This document shows, in pieces, positions 14,915 to 17,369 of a stretch of 17,369 nt of DNA; within the stretch, counting starts at the first letter, position 1; each line of letters opens with the position of its first letter. Under the pieces are notes generated by a model. That model was given only the letters and a program-made list of their open reading frames with translations, searched no databases and had not been told where the DNA came from. The stretch comes from JBOFOR01 sp051654865 (GTDB lineage Bacteria; Bacillota; Clostridia; Peptostreptococcales; Peptostreptococcaceae), in assembly GCA_051654865.1 (NCBI GenBank), contig JBOFYV010000019.1, positions 1 to 17,369 on the forward strand. The letters run 5' to 3'. A program made the position numbers and the translations under genes.

Positions 14915-15394
14915 ATGTGTAATTTTATTTCAATTAATAATAATTTATTTAATCAACTAGATACGTTTATAGGTTCCTTTGAGAATCCAAAAGATAATCT
15001 CCTTCAAGTTTTACATCATGCCCAAGGTATATTTGGATATTTACCACAGGAAGTTCAACTTTATATTTCAAATAAATTAGATGTACCTTTTGATAATGTA
15101 CATAGCTTGGTAAACTTTTATTCTTACTTTTCTACTGAGCTTAAAGGTGAATTTAAGATTAATATTTGCTTAGGAGCTCTCTGTTTAAAAAAAGGAGCTG
15201 ACGTAATAGTTTCTGAATTTGAAAAAGAGCTAGGGATTAAACCTGGTCATACTACAAAAGATCTAAAATTTAGTTTAGACCTCTCAAGATGTGTGGGCTC
15301 CTGTGGACTGGCACCTGTTGTAGTAATAAACGACAAAGTCTACTCTCGTGTAACATCCCAAGATGTAAAAACTATATTAGATGAATTCAATTAA
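14915..15394 (+). CDS. Solitary NuoE-like [2Fe-2S] thioredoxin-fold protein
   Basis: This is a NADH-dehydrogenase 24-kDa-type electron-transfer protein, 159 aa. An N-terminal helical part (LLQVLHHAQGIFGYLPQEVQ, NKLDVPFDNVHSLVNFYSYF) is typical of NuoE/HndA. The thioredoxin-like [2Fe-2S] domain follows. All four ligands are present: Cys85 and Cys90 in ICLGALCLKKG (C-x4-C), and Cys126 and Cys130 in CVGSCG (C-x3-C). The start is the ATG at 14915, 6 nt after AGAGGTG (14902-14908); a GTG at 14906 lies inside that ribosome site and is unlikely. The usual partners (NuoF-like flavoprotein, FeFe hydrogenase or formate dehydrogenase subunits) are absent on both sides, so it must work with proteins encoded elsewhere or serve as a stand-alone ferredoxin. 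The divergent XRE-cupin gene probably controls it. Confidence 0.88.
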   Translation: MCNFISINNNLFNQLDTFIGSFENPKDNLLQVLHHAQGIFGYLPQEVQLYISNKLDVPFDNVHSLVNFYSYFSTELKGEFKINICLGALCLKKGADVIVSEFEKELGIKPGHTTKDLKFSLDLSRCVGSCGLAPVVVINDKVYSRVTSQDVKTILDEFN

Positions 15395-15407
15395 TAATAA
15401 AAATTAA

Positions 15408-15456
15408 TGAATAGCAAATAGGGGGTAACAAAACGCTACCCCCTATTTACTATTCA
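15408..15456. terminator. Bidirectional terminator between the nuoE-like gene and rbsB; copy 2 of the 23-nt repeat core
   Basis: The long stem TGAATAG, one C-A mismatch, AAATAGGGGGTA (15408-15427) pairs with 15437-15456. The core 15421-15443 is the exact reverse complement of 11436-11458, including the unpaired loop, while the outer stem sequences differ. It serves the two convergent genes ending at 15394 and 15463. Confidence 0.8.
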
Positions 15457-15462
15457 CATGAT

Positions 15463-16356
15463 TTATTTTACAACAAGCTTTAACTCTACAGGTATAAAGC
15501 TAGCTACTGACTCATTACTTAGTACTTGATGTACAGTCTCTACTGCGACTTCACCGATTAATATAGGTTGCTGTGCTACAGTCGCTGCCATTTTACCTTC
15601 TTGAACTGAAGCTACTGCATCATCAGTAGCATCAAATCCTACTACAAGTACATCGTTCATTTTTGCATCTTCTAGTGCTTTTTGAGCACCTAATGCCATT
15701 TCATCATTTTGTGCAAATACTGCATCTATATCACCTTTTGATTGGATTATATTCTCCATTACTGAAAGTCCCTTGGTCCTATCAAAATCTGCACTTTGCT
15801 TTGCTACTACATTAAATTCACTATTTTTCATTCCATTTTCAAAACCTTGACCTCTATCTCTAGTAGCTGATGATCCTGCTATACCTTCTAATTCAACTAT
15901 GTTACCTTTTCCACCTAGTTGTTCTATCAAATAATTAGCAGCCATTTCTCCACCCGCTATATTATCAGAAGCTATATGAGATACTACATCTCCACCATTT
16001 GCTACTCTATCTACTGTTATTACTGGTAAATCAGAATTGTTTGCTATCATAACAGAAGCTATTGCAGAGTCTGAATCTACCGGATTTAATAGTACTAAAT
16101 CAACATTCTTCACTGTTATATCTTCCATATTTGATACTTCTTTTGCTGGGTCATTTTGTGAATCTAATACTACCACTTCATAACCTAGCTCTTTTGCTTT
16201 GTTTTCTATTCCAGTTTTTAAATCTACGAAGAACGGATTGTTCAACGTAGACACTATAAATCCTATTTTTTGTGTTCCATCATCTTTAGGAGTACATCCT
16301 ACTAATAAAGTTGACGAAAGTATTATTGTCATTATTATAGAAAGAAATTTTTTCAT
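15463..16356 (-). CDS. rbsB: Ribose ABC transporter substrate-binding lipoprotein
   Basis: This is an extracellular D-ribose-binding lipoprotein, 297 aa. A signal peptide ends in lipobox LVGC (Cys21). The periplasmic-binding-protein type 1 fold is evident, and the positions that contact ribose in E. coli RbsB appear conserved: LNNPFF, SQND, TVDR, ATRDRG, QNDEM, GFDATDD and VAQQP. That makes ribose the likely ligand rather than another sugar. A strong AGGAGG (plus-strand 16361-16366) lies 4 nt before the ATG and overlaps the rbsC stop codon. It is the last gene of the operon, in the standard rbsA-C-B order. Confidence 0.93.
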   Translation of the reverse strand: MKKFLSIIMTIILSSTLLVGCTPKDDGTQKIGFIVSTLNNPFFVDLKTGIENKAKELGYEVVVLDSQNDPAKEVSNMEDITVKNVDLVLLNPVDSDSAIASVMIANNSDLPVITVDRVANGGDVVSHIASDNIAGGEMAANYLIEQLGGKGNIVELEGIAGSSATRDRGQGFENGMKNSEFNVVAKQSADFDRTKGLSVMENIIQSKGDIDAVFAQNDEMALGAQKALEDAKMNDVLVVGFDATDDAVASVQEGKMAATVAQQPILIGEVAVETVHQVLSNESVASFIPVELKLVVK

Positions 16357-16365
16357 AGTTTCCTC

Positions 16366-17340
16366 CTAATTACTTTTTCTGTCTAATAGTACAGCTATTA
16401 ATATAACTACACCTTTTACCATCATTTGATAGTATGATGATACATCTAATATGTTAAGTGCATTACTTAGTACTCCTATTATTAAAGCACCTATTATTGT
16501 TCCACTTATTTTACCTTTACCACCAGCTAACTTAGTTCCACCTAATACTACTGCTGCTATTGCATCTAGTTCGTATCCAGTACCTGCTGTTGGCTGTGCT
16601 GAGTATAGTCTCGAAGTTATTATTATACCTGCTACTGAAGCTAATATACCACTTATTGTGTATACCCATATTTTTATTTTATCTGTATTAAGTCCTGATA
16701 ATTTAGTTGCTTCTTCATTTGAACCTAATGCATATGTGTATCTACCCATTTTAGTGTTGTTTAGTATGTAACCACAAACTAAAAATACTACTATCATTAT
16801 TATTACTGGTGTAGGTATACCAAATAAGTTTCCTCCACCTATTTTTCCAAATGCTACTGCTAATTCTCCACTACCTAATGTTATAGGTTTTCCATCTGTA
16901 AATACTAGCATTAAACCTCTAAGTACTGTCATTGTAGCAAGTGTTGCTATGAATGGCTGTAACTTACCTTTAGCTATTACAAATCCATTTAAAAACCCTA
17001 CTGCACCACCTATTACTATTGCTATAAGTACTGCTATTATCATATTTTGACCACTTACCATAAGGCTAGCACATACAGCTCCACTTATTGCAAGTATTGA
17101 ACCTACTGATAAATCGATTCCTCCAGTAAGTATTACAAATGTCATACCCGCTGCTATTATTGCATTTACTGAAGTTTGTCTTAATATATTTAATATATTT
17201 TTAGTGCTTAAAAATGCAGGGTTTAGTATTGATACTACTGCTATTAATAGTACTAATCCTACCAAGCTTTTATATTTTATTAATAATTCTTTTAAATTTA
17301 TATTTTTATCTTTTGTATGTTGTATACTTGTAGATGTCAT
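16366..17340 (-). CDS. rbsC: Ribose ABC transporter permease
   Basis: This is the membrane permease of the ribose importer, 324 aa, about the length of known RbsC proteins. It is strongly hydrophobic with some 8-10 membrane segments. Family landmarks are ILTGGIDLSVGSILAISG, PFIATLATMTVLRGLML, ALGSNEEATKLSGLN (the ATPase-docking loop), and VVLGGTKLAGGKGKISGT. The ATG overlaps the stop codon of the upstream ORF by 1 nt, with AAGGAGG 8 nt upstream. It is followed by rbsB 9 nt later. Confidence 0.95.
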   Translation of the reverse strand: MTSTSIQHTKDKNINLKELLIKYKSLVGLVLLIAVVSILNPAFLSTKNILNILRQTSVNAIIAAGMTFVILTGGIDLSVGSILAISGAVCASLMVSGQNMIIAVLIAIVIGGAVGFLNGFVIAKGKLQPFIATLATMTVLRGLMLVFTDGKPITLGSGELAVAFGKIGGGNLFGIPTPVIIMIVVFLVCGYILNNTKMGRYTYALGSNEEATKLSGLNTDKIKIWVYTISGILASVAGIIITSRLYSAQPTAGTGYELDAIAAVVLGGTKLAGGKGKISGTIIGALIIGVLSNALNILDVSSYYQMMVKGVVILIAVLLDRKSN

Positions 17341-17369
17341 TATATTGCCTCCTTAGTTTCTACTGCACA
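17340..17369 (-). CDS. rbsA: C-terminal tail of the upstream gene, probably ribose ABC ATPase (partial)
   Basis: The only open minus-strand frame to the right edge encodes nine residues, CAVETKEAI, ending in TAA that overlaps the rbsC ATG as TAATG. Gene order in ribose operons (rbsA before rbsC) suggests this is the RbsA end. Nine residues cannot prove it. Confidence 0.55.
   Translation of the reverse strand, partial: CAVETKEAI

Noticed and set aside
16062..16771. Plus-strand frames inside rbsB and rbsC
   Set aside because: Both are antisense to strongly recognised transporter genes.
1..17369. CRISPR arrays, tRNA genes, transposases, phage genes, toxin-antitoxin pairs
   Set aside because: I looked for regular direct repeats, tRNA-like cloverleaf ends, DDE or recombinase motifs and small paired ORFs, and saw none.

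Overview
The window is very AT-rich and reads as chromosomal DNA of a Gram-positive, low-GC Clostridia-type bacterium. I would guess Peptostreptococcaceae (Clostridioides / Paraclostridium / Romboutsia relatives). The guess rests on AAGGAGG-type ribosome sites, lipobox lipoproteins, an S-box (SAM-I) riboswitch, CvfB, a clostridial-type rRNA leader and many U-tract terminators. Family level is inference; no marker gene fixes the genus. There is no phage, insertion sequence, CRISPR array, tRNA or plasmid signal.

Layout, left to right. (1) 1-337: the first 22 nt of a 16S rRNA gene on the minus strand, with its leader and a good rRNA promoter. (2) 338-4597, minus: a 1065-aa sensor histidine kinase with two seven-bladed propellers, and upstream of it a membrane-anchored GH73 N-acetylglucosaminidase. 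(3) 4730-9115, minus: a complete spermidine/putrescine uptake operon, regulator-potA-potB-potC-potD. It has a sigma-A-type promoter, dyad operator candidates just downstream of it, and a terminator overlapping the potD stop codon. (4) 9116-9527: an AT-rich intergenic region. (5) 9528-11416, plus: cvfB, then a SAM-I riboswitch controlling a solitary MetQ lipoprotein; the promoter spacer carries a CodY-like box. (6) 11470-14025, minus: an 851-aa protein joining a degenerate KaiC/RecA-like domain to a PEP-synthase-type ATP-grasp domain. (7) 14171-15394: an XRE-cupin regulator divergent from a solitary NuoE-like [2Fe-2S] thioredoxin-fold protein. (8) 15463-17369, minus: the end of a ribose ABC operon (rbsA tail, rbsC, rbsB).

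Most genes run on the minus strand with the rRNA operon; only cvfB, metQ and the nuoE-like gene run against it. The theme is nutrient uptake (polyamines, methionine, ribose) under local regulators, plus sensing and envelope remodelling. The two convergent gene ends (metQ/ATP-grasp gene and nuoE-like/rbsB) use large bidirectional hairpins that share an identical 23-nt core in opposite orientation, which points to a dispersed terminator-like repeat.

No whole new multi-gene system is evident. The least explained items are the KaiC-like/ATP-grasp fusion, the orphan NuoE-like protein beside an XRE-cupin regulator, the shared terminator core, and the orphan MetQ with apparent CodY plus SAM control.
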